DNA of 61,820 bases. It comes from Syntrophobacteraceae bacterium (GTDB lineage: Bacteria; Desulfobacterota; Syntrophobacteria; Syntrophobacterales; Syntrophobacteraceae). Shown in pieces: positions 26,659 through 36,384 of this stretch. The translations under genes and the position numbers were made by a program. The notes below the pieces were generated by a model. The model searched no databases, was not told the DNA's origin, and worked only from the letters and a program-made list of their open reading frames with translations. Position 1 is the stretch's first letter. Every line of letters starts with the position of its first letter. The stretch lies in contig JALOOX010000038.1 in NCBI GenBank assembly GCA_025454175.1, positions 1 to 61,820 on the forward strand. The letters run 5' to 3'.

Positions 26659-27960
26659 TCATCCGGGGGGATGCAGGCTGACGATGCTTTCGTCCACGCC
26701 ATGACCCTCGACCGCGGCAACCTCGAACAGGACCCTGCCAAAGGTGACGGAGTCTCCGACTTTCGGCTGACGATCGAGAAGCATTAGAATGAGCCCGCTC
26801 ACCGTCACCACCTCGTCATGCTCCAGAACGATGCCGAGCCGCTCTCCGACCTCATCAAGCCGCATTGCCCCCGAGACACGGAGGCGCCCCTGGTCGTCGT
26901 GGTGAGCTTGGGAGCCCAGCGACCCTCTTTCATCGATTTCCCCCACAACTTCCTCGAACAGGTCCTCGATGGTGATCAGGCCCGCGGTACCCCCATATTC
27001 GTCCATGACGATCGCCATGAGGGTTCTCCTTCGGCGCATGGCTTCCAGGGCGACCTCGAGACTTGAAGTCTCGGGCAGGTAGGGAATGCGCCTCAGATGT
27101 TCGCGCGTCAGGGAACGATCGTCGATGAGAAGTCGCAAAAGGTCCTTGGTGTGCACCACTCCCAGGATGTGATCCAGGTCGCCTTCATAGACGGGATAGC
27201 GGCTGTGGCGGGATGACGACATGATCGCCCTGAGCTCCTCCGGCGATGCATTCAGCGGGATGCCGGTGATCTTCACCCGTGGCACCATGACCTCTCCGGC
27301 CGAGCGCTCCCCGAATTCGAGCAGGTCCTTGAGGACCCTTCCCGATTCCTCGCGCAGCAACCCTCCGGCGCTGCTCTCCTGGATGATGTACTGGAGCTCT
27401 TCCGGAGAGAGGTATTGGCAGGAGACACTCTGCCGGTCCACGCCCATGAGCTTCAAAATGCCGTTGCCGATCTTGTTGAGAGTGACGACCAGGGGGTAAA
27501 GGGCAAAATGGACCCACATCATCGGGGGAGTCACCCAGAGTACCGTGCGCTCCGCATGCTGGAGCGCCAGGGACTTGGGCACCATTTCACCCACCACGAT
27601 GTGAAGATAGGTGAGAACGGTAACGGAGAGGATGCTTGACAGGGCGTGGGCGGCGAGCCAGCTTGGAGTGTTCAGACCTTCGAGCAGGCGAAAAATCAGG
27701 CCGGCCAGGTAATGCTCACCGTACATGCCGAGGCCAAGGCTTGAAAAGGTAATCCCCAGCTGGGCCGTGGCGATGTAGCGATCCTGCAGAACAGGATTGT
27801 GGAGAATCCGGCTGACATGCCTGGCGGTGCGATGCCCCTCGGTGGCGGACCGCTCGACGGATGCCCTCGAAACGCCCACGATGGCGAATTCAGCCGCGAC
27901 GAACAAGGCATTGAGCAGGATCAGCAGGCTGATGATCCCGGAAGCAGCCAGGTCATCCAC
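26659..27960 (-). CDS. CNNM/CorC-type membrane protein with CBS domains (downstream paralogue)
   Basis: 433 residues. An N-terminal CNNM (DUF21) domain with four membrane segments (LLILLNALFVAAEFAIVGV first) is followed by two CBS motifs (MVPRVKITGIP; MDEYGGTAGLITIEDLFEEVVGEI) and a C-terminal CorC_HlyC domain. The family is linked to magnesium/cobalt efflux and older hemolysin annotations. The open frame extends further, but the GTG at 27960 overlaps the upstream gene by 8 bases and gives the family start. It forms a two-gene operon with its paralogue. Confidence 0.88.
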   Translation of the reverse strand: MDDLAASGIISLLILLNALFVAAEFAIVGVSRASVERSATEGHRTARHVSRILHNPVLQDRYIATAQLGITFSSLGLGMYGEHYLAGLIFRLLEGLNTPSWLAAHALSSILSVTVLTYLHIVVGEMVPKSLALQHAERTVLWVTPPMMWVHFALYPLVVTLNKIGNGILKLMGVDRQSVSCQYLSPEELQYIIQESSAGGLLREESGRVLKDLLEFGERSAGEVMVPRVKITGIPLNASPEELRAIMSSSRHSRYPVYEGDLDHILGVVHTKDLLRLLIDDRSLTREHLRRIPYLPETSSLEVALEAMRRRRTLMAIVMDEYGGTAGLITIEDLFEEVVGEIDERGSLGSQAHHDDQGRLRVSGAMRLDEVGERLGIVLEHDEVVTVSGLILMLLDRQPKVGDSVTFGRVLFEVAAVEGHGVDESIVSLHPPG

Positions 27961-29275
27961 GGCCGTTGTCCTCTGGAAGGCGGGGAGGAGGGACCAGGAC
28001 CGAGACGATGGCCTGATGCTCGACCTGTTCGATCTCGAGATCGACCCCTTCGATGTTGAGCTTCTCTCCGACGCGGGGGACCCGCCCCAGCACCTCCACG
28101 ATATGCCCTCCCAGCGTGCCGGCGTCTCCCTGCCGGACAATCCCTATCCAGTCCTGCACATCCTCCAGGCGCACGATGCCAGGCAGGCGAGCCCTGCCGT
28201 CGGGAAGCAGCTCCGGCTGGGGGGAGTCGACCTTGAATTCATCCGCAACCTCTCCGAGCATCTCCTTGAGGACGTCCTCCAATGTCACGAACCCTTCCGT
28301 CCCCCCGAACTCGTCAATGATGACCGCCTGGTGGCGCCGCTCCTTGCGCATCAGGGAAAGAAGGGCTTCGGCGGTCAGATTCTCAGGGACATACAGGACG
28401 GGCTGCATGACGTCCTCGATCGATCCCGTGGAGCCCTTGTCGAGGTAATGGAGGATGACGTCCTTCGTGTGCACGATGCCAATCACCTTATCGATGGTGT
28501 CTCGATAGACGGGCAGATGGCTGTAGGGGCTGTGAGTCACTTCCATGAGAACTTGATCAAAGGGCGTGCTCACATCGATGGCGGCCATGAACCGTCGTGG
28601 GACCATCAAATGGTGGACCGGCTTCATACCAAGCCTGAGGGCCCGATGGAGACGTCGGTGCTCTTCGGGGTCGAGGAGCCCCCCGACCCTGCTCTCGGCG
28701 ATGAGCATCTCAATTTCCTCGGGAGAGTGGATGTGGCGGTGCCCGGTGGAAGGAACCCCAAACAGCTTCAGAATGAAAATCCCGCTTCCGTTCAGGACCG
28801 CGATGAACCATGAGAAAAACCCCAGGGACCAGCGCATGGGTATGAAAGTCAGGAGCGCCGACTGAGTGGGGTATTGGAGGGCGAGGGACTTGGGAATGAG
28901 CTCGCCCAGGATGACTTGCGTTATGGTGAGGGTTGTCAGCACCACGGCGGCCGAGGTGGACTGAGCCGCCAGGTCCTGAAGACTGCCCCACTGGGCGAAG
29001 AGCGGAGTCAATTGGACCGTCAGGGCGGCGTGCCCGTAGGCGCCCAGCACAAGACTGGAGAAGGTTATGCCGATCTGGCACGCCGCGATGTAAGTGTCGA
29101 GCCTGCGAGAGTCTTCAATCCATGGCAGGAGGCGCTTCGCGAGGGCATGGCCCTCTCCCGCCAGCTGCTTGATCCGGCTCTGGCGCACACTCACCGCGGC
29201 AAACTCCGCGGCCACGTACAGGGCGTTGACTGCGATGAGAAGCAGGATAATGAGCAATGTGGAGAGGATCATCAT
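27953..29275 (-). CDS. CNNM/CorC-type membrane protein with CBS domains (upstream paralogue)
   Basis: 440 residues with the same layout as the gene after it: CNNM domain (NALYVAAEFAAVSVRQSRI, GELIPKSLALQYP), CBS pair (MVPRRFMAAIDVSTPFDQV; IDEFGGTEGFVTLEDVLKEMLGEV) and a CorC_HlyC tail. The ATG pair at 29272-29275 follows GAGGA. Tandem CNNM paralogues are common, and the two may form heterodimers. The transported ion is not decided by sequence. Confidence 0.88.
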   Translation of the reverse strand: MMILSTLLIILLLIAVNALYVAAEFAAVSVRQSRIKQLAGEGHALAKRLLPWIEDSRRLDTYIAACQIGITFSSLVLGAYGHAALTVQLTPLFAQWGSLQDLAAQSTSAAVVLTTLTITQVILGELIPKSLALQYPTQSALLTFIPMRWSLGFFSWFIAVLNGSGIFILKLFGVPSTGHRHIHSPEEIEMLIAESRVGGLLDPEEHRRLHRALRLGMKPVHHLMVPRRFMAAIDVSTPFDQVLMEVTHSPYSHLPVYRDTIDKVIGIVHTKDVILHYLDKGSTGSIEDVMQPVLYVPENLTAEALLSLMRKERRHQAVIIDEFGGTEGFVTLEDVLKEMLGEVADEFKVDSPQPELLPDGRARLPGIVRLEDVQDWIGIVRQGDAGTLGGHIVEVLGRVPRVGEKLNIEGVDLEIEQVEHQAIVSVLVPPPRLPEDNGRG

Positions 29276-29311
29276 CAGTCCTCGGGTGAGATCACCATTC
29301 AGGCGCGGGCC

Positions 29312-29668
29312 CTATGCAGCCGAAGCCGCCTTGATGAGGGCCTGCGCGGAGTAAATCATTCCTACCGTTCCCAGGAAAACCATGCCTCCTAAGAAAGCCA
29401 GCTTCAGTCTGTCCTCCTGCAGGTCCAGGGCAACCGCGCCAACCACCAGACACAGTTGCAGAAAAAGCACTGCCAGATCAAACTTGTCTCCGGCGCGGCC
29501 AAGGACATCCAATTTGGCTTCCAACTCCTTGGCCCCAATCACTTTTCCCAGTTGACCGTCCATATCCTGTGCCCAGTTCTCCTTTCCAACGGCAGCGGAA
29601 CCGAGCAGGAGCTCCCTCTTCTCTTTCGCGTAACGGGTAATCTCCTTTGAAAGAAATGTTCCACCCAT
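29312..29668 (-). CDS. Small two-helix membrane protein, DUF4337-like
   Basis: 118 residues. The first half is charged and helical (KEITRYAKEKRELLLG, GKVIGAKELEAKLD). Two hydrophobic helices follow (FDLAVLFLQLCLVVGAVAL and LGGMVFLGTVGMIYSAQAL). The GDKFDLA-hydrophobic pattern resembles the end of DUF4337 proteins, which are usually longer by an N-terminal helix. The segment before it has a TAG stop in frame, so the gene may be truncated or frameshifted. The GTG at 29671 is an equally possible start. It is upstream of the CNNM pair on the same strand. Confidence 0.5.
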   Translation of the reverse strand: MGGTFLSKEITRYAKEKRELLLGSAAVGKENWAQDMDGQLGKVIGAKELEAKLDVLGRAGDKFDLAVLFLQLCLVVGAVALDLQEDRLKLAFLGGMVFLGTVGMIYSAQALIKAASAA

Positions 29669-29798
29669 CACGAAAGAAAGCTTCTATATAGAGCTTCCAC
29701 GCCACCCAGGTGATTCTGCGTCCATTCAATACGGAAACGAAGGCCGATTCCATCTTCCTCCATTCCTGAATATCCGGAAGAATACCGGGTGCCGCGAA

Positions 29799-29993
29799 TC
29801 ATGCCGAGGATTCGGCCTGATCTTCAGGCCCTTTCGGGATGCAGTCCTTATAGAGCTGATCGACCCAGTCCTTGAACCAGATGGGTCGCCAGAGAAGAAT
29901 GTAGGTGGCAAAGCACGCCACGAGGGGTATAAAAAAAACGGCAATATCAACCAGCAGAATCACCAAGGCAAGGAAGAGGCGTTTCAGGATCAT
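29799..29993 (-). CDS. Small two-helix membrane protein, function unknown
   Basis: 64 residues from ATG 29993, with GGGAG eight bases upstream. The N-terminal two thirds are hydrophobic (LFLALVILLVDIAVFFIPLVACFATYILL), enough for two helices, and it ends in a short soluble tail with RPIWFKDWVDQLY. I do not recognise a named family. The strong binding site and clean topology support a real gene. Confidence 0.6.
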   Translation of the reverse strand: MILKRLFLALVILLVDIAVFFIPLVACFATYILLWRPIWFKDWVDQLYKDCIPKGPEDQAESSA

Positions 29994-30194
29994 CTTTCTA
30001 CTCCCAATCGAGGCTGAACCGCGGATGAAACCCATCGAGGCTCCCGCCCTGCCTTTCCAGCGGCCCCATGGCCGCCATGGCGGGAGAGCGCATGAGGATA
30101 ATCCTCAATAGTGCCCTCTCCTCCGCATTGAGGAGAGGGCTGTCTTTCTTCACATTTATACAGGCATGATCGTTGCGCATGAATGATATGTGGC

Positions 30195-31670
30195 TCAGAA
30201 GGACCTTACGACACCCAGCTCCGCCAGGGTCCCAACGCGTTGATCCGAATAAACGAGGTCGTCCTCTTTCAAGCCTTCCCGCACCAGGAGGTAATCCTTC
30301 GCGACCGGACCGGTGAATTCATCGTCCGACATGTAAAGGCAGCCCGTCCTGAGGGCCGGCTCTGTATCGGGGTTGATATTCTTGTAAATATATTTGAAGG
30401 AGATCCGGGTGGTGTTCCAGGAAAGCCCCTTGCCAAGGATCATGACCACTCCCCTGGGGTTCAGGATTCTTTTGATCTGCTCGAAGAACTCCACCGTGAA
30501 AAAACCGATTGCATAAGGATCTTCAATGCTATGGTCCAGGGCGACGATATCGTACTTCTCCCGAGCGAACCTGACGTAGCCCCGAAAGTCATCGATGATC
30601 TGGCGAACCTTCGGCGAGCCCTCGACATATTTCATCTCCGCGGGAAAGAATATCCTCGCCGCCTCCACGACGGGCTCGCAGTTTTCCACCACGTCCAGCC
30701 TCTCGACCATGGGCGATTTCAGGAACGCCATGGCCGTCACACCGCTGCCGTATCCGAGAAGCAGCACCTTGGCAGGTCGGTTCACGATGCCGAGGCTCGT
30801 TTTCGCCCACTGCTCGTGAATTCTCCGGTCGATGGGGAGGTTGAAGCTCTGGTGGACGTTGTTGACCTTGAGGTCTATGGGCTCACCATCGAGACTGAAA
30901 TCGCTCTCCTTGCCGCCCAGGGCCAGGTGCTTGTATCGGGCTTCAGATTCGCTGAGCTTCCAGACTTCGACGATTCCGAACTCGCTGTCCTTGCTGAAAA
31001 GCAGGTTCGACGACGGAAACAGCGCTTCGTGGAACCCGCCATGGATCAGGGTGATTGCCGCAATGAGCGCTGCCCCCACCGCGATCTTTCGCGTCAGTTT
31101 CATGAGCGGAGCCATCGTGTACAGTGCTATCCCGGCAAAGGCCACGGCGAAGATATAGGCGGATTGTATTCCCCAAAGGGGTACGAGGACGACCCCATGA
31201 GCCAGCCCGCCCACCACGCTGCCCAATGTGCTGAATGCATAGATATAGGTGACGTATTTTTCACCCCTCCAATGCATGATTTTGACACTGATGGCGTAAG
31301 CCAGGCCTGCCAGCAGTGATGGCCCCAGCACGGAAATAATGAAGTAGACGCGAACGAGATTCGGCTGTGCGGAGTGGTATACAAAGTAATTCTTTGAAAT
31401 ATAGAATAGAACGACGAACAATACACTCAGCAATTGGATGAATGCGAACCTCTGCCTGGCTTCCGTCTCATCCCGGACACCGAGCTTGCTCCAGGTCCCC
31501 AGGTAGGCTCCCAAGGCAAGCCCAACAAGGAAGAAGGATATGATGATCGAATTGGAGACTGCCGTCGACCCGAAGATGTAGACAAACTCCCTCAGGAGAG
31601 AAAGCTCCACGAGCAGGGAAACAACCCCGGCGGAGAAAATGGAGACGAAAATCATCCAGATGTCTCTCAT
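30195..31670 (-). CDS. Membrane-bound spermidine-synthase-like aminopropyltransferase
   Basis: 491 residues from ATG 31670 (GAGGAG seven bases upstream). About seven membrane helices fill the first 220 residues. The rest is a SAM-dependent methyltransferase-like fold of the spermidine synthase group: LLLGYGSGVTAMAF, DVVENCEPVVEAA and ALDHSIEDPYAIGFFTVEFFEQI, where the DxxxxDP and FFTxEFF segments match the SpeE active-site loop. Such fusions are common in proteobacteria, and their true substrate is often unknown. speD and speB lie 14 kb away and no soluble speE is in the window, so it could supply the aminopropyl transfer step. Confidence 0.78.
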   Translation of the reverse strand: MRDIWMIFVSIFSAGVVSLLVELSLLREFVYIFGSTAVSNSIIISFFLVGLALGAYLGTWSKLGVRDETEARQRFAFIQLLSVLFVVLFYISKNYFVYHSAQPNLVRVYFIISVLGPSLLAGLAYAISVKIMHWRGEKYVTYIYAFSTLGSVVGGLAHGVVLVPLWGIQSAYIFAVAFAGIALYTMAPLMKLTRKIAVGAALIAAITLIHGGFHEALFPSSNLLFSKDSEFGIVEVWKLSESEARYKHLALGGKESDFSLDGEPIDLKVNNVHQSFNLPIDRRIHEQWAKTSLGIVNRPAKVLLLGYGSGVTAMAFLKSPMVERLDVVENCEPVVEAARIFFPAEMKYVEGSPKVRQIIDDFRGYVRFAREKYDIVALDHSIEDPYAIGFFTVEFFEQIKRILNPRGVVMILGKGLSWNTTRISFKYIYKNINPDTEPALRTGCLYMSDDEFTGPVAKDYLLVREGLKEDDLVYSDQRVGTLAELGVVRSF

Positions 31671-31951
31671 CCATGGCTCCTCACAAGAAGACATTAAAAA
31701 GATTCAGACGCTTCCGCATTGAAAACGGCCCAGGGGGGTCCGGTGCTCCGATCCGTGCCTCCGCGCAATGATCATGGAGTGGGCAGGAGGATGTCAAGAA
31801 TGAAATCACGCTTCGAAGTGGGCAGCTACTCAAGCTCTGTCCCATGGTGTGGGATCATCCGTGCGCGCTCAACTTGGGTTTGACTAAACGACCATAATGA
31901 AGGAAGTTGCTGGGGAGTCTCGAACGACACGGAGTTCTCGAAGGAGGGGGG

Positions 31952-34006
31952 ATGGAGCGGTTCTTCGGCGCCCGCAGCGTTGTGGTCATCGGTGTTTCCA
32001 ACTCACCCGGCAACCTTGGCCGGGCCATCATGTACAATCTCCTGGAGTTCCGCTACCAGGGGGTGATCTACGCCGTGGGGCCCAAGGGAGGCGCGTTCAT
32101 GGGCCACAAGATCTATTCGAGCGTGCTCGAAATCCCCGAGGAGACCGTGGATCTGGCGGCCGTGCTGGTGCCGGCTCGCGCGGTTCCGGAAGTCCTCGGC
32201 CAGTGTGCTCGAAAGTCCATCCGCCGGGTGGTCGTCGAGACGGCCGGCTTCGGGGAGCTGGGAGAGGATCGAGTGGGGCTGGAGGTTCAGATCCGGGAGA
32301 TCATCCGCCATCACGACATGCGCATGATCGGCCCCAACTGCATCGGTATCATCAACCGGGCCAGCGGGCTCGCCGTTCCTTTCATGCCTTTCAGAATGGA
32401 AGCCCCCCTGGGCAGGGTGGCCGTCGTGACCCAGAGCGGCGGAGTCGGGGGGAACATGATCAACCTGCTCGCCATGGAGAACCTGGGATTCAGCAAGTTC
32501 GCCAGCGTCGGCAACAAGCTCGACGTCAGCGAAAACGACCTGGCCGAATATCTCTGCGGTGACCCGGAGACCGATGTTCTGTTCTGTTACCTTGAGGGAA
32601 TCGCCGATGGCCGCCGCTTGATGGAGATCGCCTCGCATTCGTCCAAGCCCGTGGTGGTGCACAAGTCCAACACGGGGGGGGCCGGTGCGGTCATTGCCCG
32701 GTCCCACACGGCCTCCCTCTCGTCGGACGACCGGGTGGTGGACGCGGCGCTCCGGCAGGCCGGCGTATTTCGGGCTCGTGAGCAGCGGGAGGCCCTCGAG
32801 ATGATCAAGGCGTTTTCCCTGCCTCCCATGAGAGGGACCGGGCTGGCCGTGATCTCCAGGTCCGGAGGCCATGCCGTCATGGCTGCCGATGCCGCCGATG
32901 AGTACGGTTTTCAGCTGCCTCCCTACCCGGGGGACTTCAGGGAGCTGGTCCTCGCCGAATCCAGGGCCAAGGTCATCGAGCCCCATAACCCCCTGGATTT
33001 GGGCGATCTGTTCAATTTGCCCCTCTACCTGACGCTGGCCTCCAAGGCCCTGGAAATGGAGGAAGTCGGCGGCCTGCTTTTCATCCACAACTACCAGGGG
33101 GCTTTGGACGCGGAGGAATCGAGGAGGCTGGTTCGGGGGCTGGGGGATGTGATCCAGGGATCGAAGAAACCCGTGGCCGTTTGTGTTTTCACCATGCAGA
33201 GCGAGTTGGAGATCAACCGCAAGGCCGTGCGATTCCCCATATTCACCGATCCCAGGGAGGCCGTCCGGGCCCTGGCCTGGAACCGGGAATTCCACGGTCG
33301 CCGCCGCATCCCCCTCGGCACCCGTCGCCCCCCGGGCTTTGATGGGGAGGGGGTGAGGGCCTGCCTGGACCGGTGTCCCGACGGGCCCCTGCACTCGAAG
33401 GCCCTGGCAGCGGTGCTTTCGGCCTGCGGAATTCCCCTGGCTCCGCACCTGCATGCCGCCGACGAGAGCGCCGTGCTGGGCTCGGCTCGCATCCTGGGAT
33501 ACCCCCTCGTGATGAAGACGGCGCAGCCCGGGGTGATTCACAAGAGCGATGTGGGAGGCGTGGTGACGGGTATCGGGGATGAGCGGGCCCTTGGTGAAGC
33601 CTATCGGAAGCTGCTCCTCCTGGGGCCGGAGGTCCTCCTGCAGAGCATGGCCGAGCCCGGTCTCGAATGGTTCGTGGGGGGCCGCGGGGATCGGAGCTTC
33701 GGACCGGTTGTGGTCACGGGGCCGGGCGGCATCCATGTCGAGCTGCTCGATGAAACAGCCATTCGCGTGGGCCCCCTGGACGAGGAGGAGGCGGCCTCCA
33801 TGCTGGGTGAGCTCAAGGGAGGGAAGCTCCTTTGGGGAGCCCGCGGGCGGCCGCCGCTCCACCGCCGGGGGCTGATCGAGAACCTGGTCCGTGTCTCCTG
33901 GCTGCTTGCCGACTTCCCCGAGATCCTGGAGATCGACCTCAACCCGGCGCGCGTTTACGAGAACGCCTGCACAGTCCTGGACTGGAGGGCCACCCTGGCC
34001 CGTTGA
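31952..34006 (+). CDS. ADP-forming acyl-CoA synthetase (acetate-CoA ligase type, alpha-beta fusion)
   Basis: 684 residues. An N-terminal CoA-binding Rossmann domain (VVVIGVSNSPGNLGRAI), two flavodoxin-like ligase domains containing SHTASLSSDD, where the loop around the His fits the phosphohistidine region, and a C-terminal ATP-grasp domain (LVMKTAQPGVIHKSDVGGV). Enzymes of this group interconvert acyl-CoA, ADP and phosphate with acid, CoA and ATP. ATG 31952 has an extremely strong site (AAGGAGGGGGG). It leads an apparent operon with a TIM-barrel protein and a TRAP transporter, which suggests that the imported acid is activated here. Confidence 0.87.
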   Translation: MERFFGARSVVVIGVSNSPGNLGRAIMYNLLEFRYQGVIYAVGPKGGAFMGHKIYSSVLEIPEETVDLAAVLVPARAVPEVLGQCARKSIRRVVVETAGFGELGEDRVGLEVQIREIIRHHDMRMIGPNCIGIINRASGLAVPFMPFRMEAPLGRVAVVTQSGGVGGNMINLLAMENLGFSKFASVGNKLDVSENDLAEYLCGDPETDVLFCYLEGIADGRRLMEIASHSSKPVVVHKSNTGGAGAVIARSHTASLSSDDRVVDAALRQAGVFRAREQREALEMIKAFSLPPMRGTGLAVISRSGGHAVMAADAADEYGFQLPPYPGDFRELVLAESRAKVIEPHNPLDLGDLFNLPLYLTLASKALEMEEVGGLLFIHNYQGALDAEESRRLVRGLGDVIQGSKKPVAVCVFTMQSELEINRKAVRFPIFTDPREAVRALAWNREFHGRRRIPLGTRRPPGFDGEGVRACLDRCPDGPLHSKALAAVLSACGIPLAPHLHAADESAVLGSARILGYPLVMKTAQPGVIHKSDVGGVVTGIGDERALGEAYRKLLLLGPEVLLQSMAEPGLEWFVGGRGDRSFGPVVVTGPGGIHVELLDETAIRVGPLDEEEAASMLGELKGGKLLWGARGRPPLHRRGLIENLVRVSWLLADFPEILEIDLNPARVYENACTVLDWRATLAR

Positions 34007-34020
34007 ACGAGGAGCCTTTT

Positions 34021-34872
34021 ATGAAATTTGGTTACAGCACAACATTGTTCCGCCTCAGGCCGCTCCAGGAAGCGATCGAGCTCATTGGTAAAGGCGGCTT
34101 CAATGCCGTCGAGCTTCTGGCCGACCGCCCCCATGCCTTCCCCGAGGATATCTCGGCGTCTGAAAGCGCTCGGCTCATGGAGTGCCTCGGCCAGAGGAAG
34201 CTCAAGGCCTGCAACCTCTGTGCGTGCTCGGTTTCCGCTCTTGGCGTCAAGGACCACCCTTCCTGGCTCGAGGAGGACTGGGTCCAGCGGGAGACGCGCA
34301 TTCGATACACCCTCGATTGCCTGCGGTTGAGCGCGGCCATGGGGATTCCGTCGGTGTCGACCATAGCGGCCGGGCGCATTCCATCCACCATGAACAGGGC
34401 CGATGCGTGGCGACTGTTTGTGGCAAACATGCAAAGGGTTCTGCCGCTGGCCCGCAAGCTGGCGGTGAAGGTGCTCATCCAGCCCGAGCCGGAGCTCCTG
34501 CTCGAGCGCAGCGAGGAGATGCTGGCCTTTCTCAGGGAATTCGAGATGGATCCGTTCATGCAAGTCGATTTCAACCTGGGGCATTTCTACTGTGCCGGCG
34601 AGGACCCTCTCGATGCGTGGGAGACGCTGAAGTCCCACGTGGGTATCATCCACATCGAGGATGTGCCGGCTGACCGGAAGCACAAGCATGTTCAACTGGG
34701 CGAGGGGAGCCTCGACATTCAGGGGTTTCTGCGGCGGGTCCTGGAGGCGGAATACGAGGGATACGTAGTGGTCAGGCTGGATTCCTACGACCAGAATCCC
34801 GAGGATGTCGTGCAGACGTCCGCCGCATACCTCAAGCGGGCGGGCTTCATGCCGAATCGCGTCGATGTGTGA
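34021..34872 (+). CDS. Xylose-isomerase-like TIM-barrel protein (sugar phosphate isomerase/epimerase family)
   Basis: 283 residues with the AP-endonuclease-2 type TIM barrel. The pattern of metal-ligand segments is visible: NAVELLADRP, QPEPELLL, QVDFNLGHF and IIHIEDVPADRKHKHVQLGEG. The start is ATG 34021 after GAGGAG, 14 bases beyond the acyl-CoA synthetase. The family includes isomerases, epimerases and dehydratases acting on sugars and related hydroxy acids. The substrate is probably related to what the adjacent TRAP transporter imports. Confidence 0.8.
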   Translation: MKFGYSTTLFRLRPLQEAIELIGKGGFNAVELLADRPHAFPEDISASESARLMECLGQRKLKACNLCACSVSALGVKDHPSWLEEDWVQRETRIRYTLDCLRLSAAMGIPSVSTIAAGRIPSTMNRADAWRLFVANMQRVLPLARKLAVKVLIQPEPELLLERSEEMLAFLREFEMDPFMQVDFNLGHFYCAGEDPLDAWETLKSHVGIIHIEDVPADRKHKHVQLGEGSLDIQGFLRRVLEAEYEGYVVVRLDSYDQNPEDVVQTSAAYLKRAGFMPNRVDV

Positions 34873-34897
34873 GCAGCCTGGAAAAGGGGAGGGGATC

Positions 34898-35872
34898 ATG
34901 AGGCATCGAACGGTTTTTCTGCTCCTCGCGCTGAGCCTGGCCTGGGCTGGATCGGCTGCCGGCAAAACGGTGATCAAGCTTGGAGTCGTCACCATTCCGG
35001 GATCGGCCCAGAACATCTGCGCCGAGAAGTTCAAGGAGATCGTGGAGGCGCGTGGTGATTTCGAGGTCAAGATCTTTCACAGCGCTTCCCTGGGCACGGA
35101 ATCCGAGCTCCTTCAGCAGATTCGGATGAATTCCATCCAGATGGGAGTCATCACCGATGGCCCCTTCGACACCATGGTCCCCGAAGCCCGGGTCATCAGC
35201 TACCCGTTCCTTTTCGACAGTTTCGAGAGCGTGGACCGGGTGCTGGACGGACCCGCGGGCCAGGAGCTGCTCCTGCGCCTGGAGAGGGCCGGATTCAAGG
35301 GGCTGGCGTTCTCCGAGAACGGGTTTCGCAACCTCACCAACAGCAAGCGCCCCATCCATTCGGCTCAGGACCTGGCGGGGTTGAAGATTCGGGTGATGGA
35401 GTCCATTCTCCACAAGGAGCTCTGGCGCCTTCTGGGGGCCAATCCCACGCCCATGGGCTGGCCCATCTACACCGAGCTTCAGCAGGGGACCATCGACGCG
35501 CAGGAGAACCCGCTTTCGGTCATTTACAACTACAGGCTCTTCGAGGTGCAGAAGTATCTGAGCCTCTCCTCCCACGTCTATTCGTCGCACATCGACGTGG
35601 CCAACCTGCAGTGGTTCCAGGGGCTTCCGGAGCCGGATCGGGAGGTGGTGCTGCGGAGCATGCGGGAAGCAGCCCAGTTCCAGCGAGCCTGGAGTCGTCG
35701 GAACGAGGCCGATTTCCTGAGGAAGCTGAAGGATGAGGGAATGGTTGTGGACGAGCATCCGGACCTGGAATCCTTTCGCTCCAGGGTTCAGAATCTCAAG
35801 GACCTGGAGATCTATTCCGGAAAGGAGACCCAGGACCTGCTCCAGAAGTTCTTCGGGGCGATTCGGAAGTGA
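34898..35872 (+). CDS. dctP: TRAP transporter substrate-binding protein DctP
   Basis: 324 residues with a signal peptide (MRHRTVFLLLALSLAWAGSAAG). The mature protein begins TVIKLGVVTIPGS and has the DctP pattern HSASLGTESELLQQIRMNSIQMG and, near residue 165, GLKIRVMES, where the Arg usually binds the carboxylate of the ligand. The ATG follows GGGGAGGGG. The ligand is an organic acid of unknown identity. Its stop overlaps the start of the small permease gene (GTGA). Confidence 0.92.
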   Translation: MRHRTVFLLLALSLAWAGSAAGKTVIKLGVVTIPGSAQNICAEKFKEIVEARGDFEVKIFHSASLGTESELLQQIRMNSIQMGVITDGPFDTMVPEARVISYPFLFDSFESVDRVLDGPAGQELLLRLERAGFKGLAFSENGFRNLTNSKRPIHSAQDLAGLKIRVMESILHKELWRLLGANPTPMGWPIYTELQQGTIDAQENPLSVIYNYRLFEVQKYLSLSSHVYSSHIDVANLQWFQGLPEPDREVVLRSMREAAQFQRAWSRRNEADFLRKLKDEGMVVDEHPDLESFRSRVQNLKDLEIYSGKETQDLLQKFFGAIRK

Positions 35873-36381
35873 GCCCGGGCGGCGGTCTTCTCGGCAGGAT
35901 GGGCAATGCCGTCCGCGGAGTCAGTGACGGGGCGGGGCGACTGACGGAGGGCCTGCTTTTCCTCGTCACCGGGGCGGTGGTGCTCCTCATCGGGGCCCAG
36001 GTGGTGTTCCGCTATGCTCTGAATCATTCCATATTCTGGGCTGAAGAGGTGGGGCGTATTCTCCTGGTCTGGATCACTTTTCTGGGGGCCAGCGCGGCAT
36101 TCAAGCGGAAGGCCCACATGGGGGTGGATCTCTTCGTCCAGCGGCTGTCGCCTTCCACCAGGAAGTTCTGTCGATGCTGCGTGCTGCTTGCGGCTTCCTC
36201 GTTCTTTGCCGTGCTTGTCGTTTACGGCTGGCTCTACTGTGGGTTTGTGTCCTCCCAGAAGACGCCGGCCCTTGGAATACCCATGGGCATACCCTTCGCG
36301 GTTCTTCCCGTCAGCGGGCTTCTGTTTCTGCTGCATGCCTGTGACCAGCTCGTGGACGAGCTGGCGGGCGGGAAGAACTGA
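35869..36381 (+). CDS. dctQ: TRAP transporter small permease DctQ
   Basis: 170 residues with four hydrophobic segments and the DctQ core (QVVFRYALNHSIFWAEEVGRILLVWITFLGASAAFKR). The GTG start overlaps the dctP stop by four bases; ATG 35899 is a possible alternative. It pairs with the large permease, which follows after 3 bases. Confidence 0.88.
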   Translation: MSPGGGLLGRMGNAVRGVSDGAGRLTEGLLFLVTGAVVLLIGAQVVFRYALNHSIFWAEEVGRILLVWITFLGASAAFKRKAHMGVDLFVQRLSPSTRKFCRCCVLLAASSFFAVLVVYGWLYCGFVSSQKTPALGIPMGIPFAVLPVSGLLFLLHACDQLVDELAGGKN

Positions 36382-36384
36382 TCC

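Noticed and set aside
32003-33862. 619-codon minus-strand frame
   Set aside because: Antisense of the acyl-CoA synthetase; the + strand gene is clearly real.
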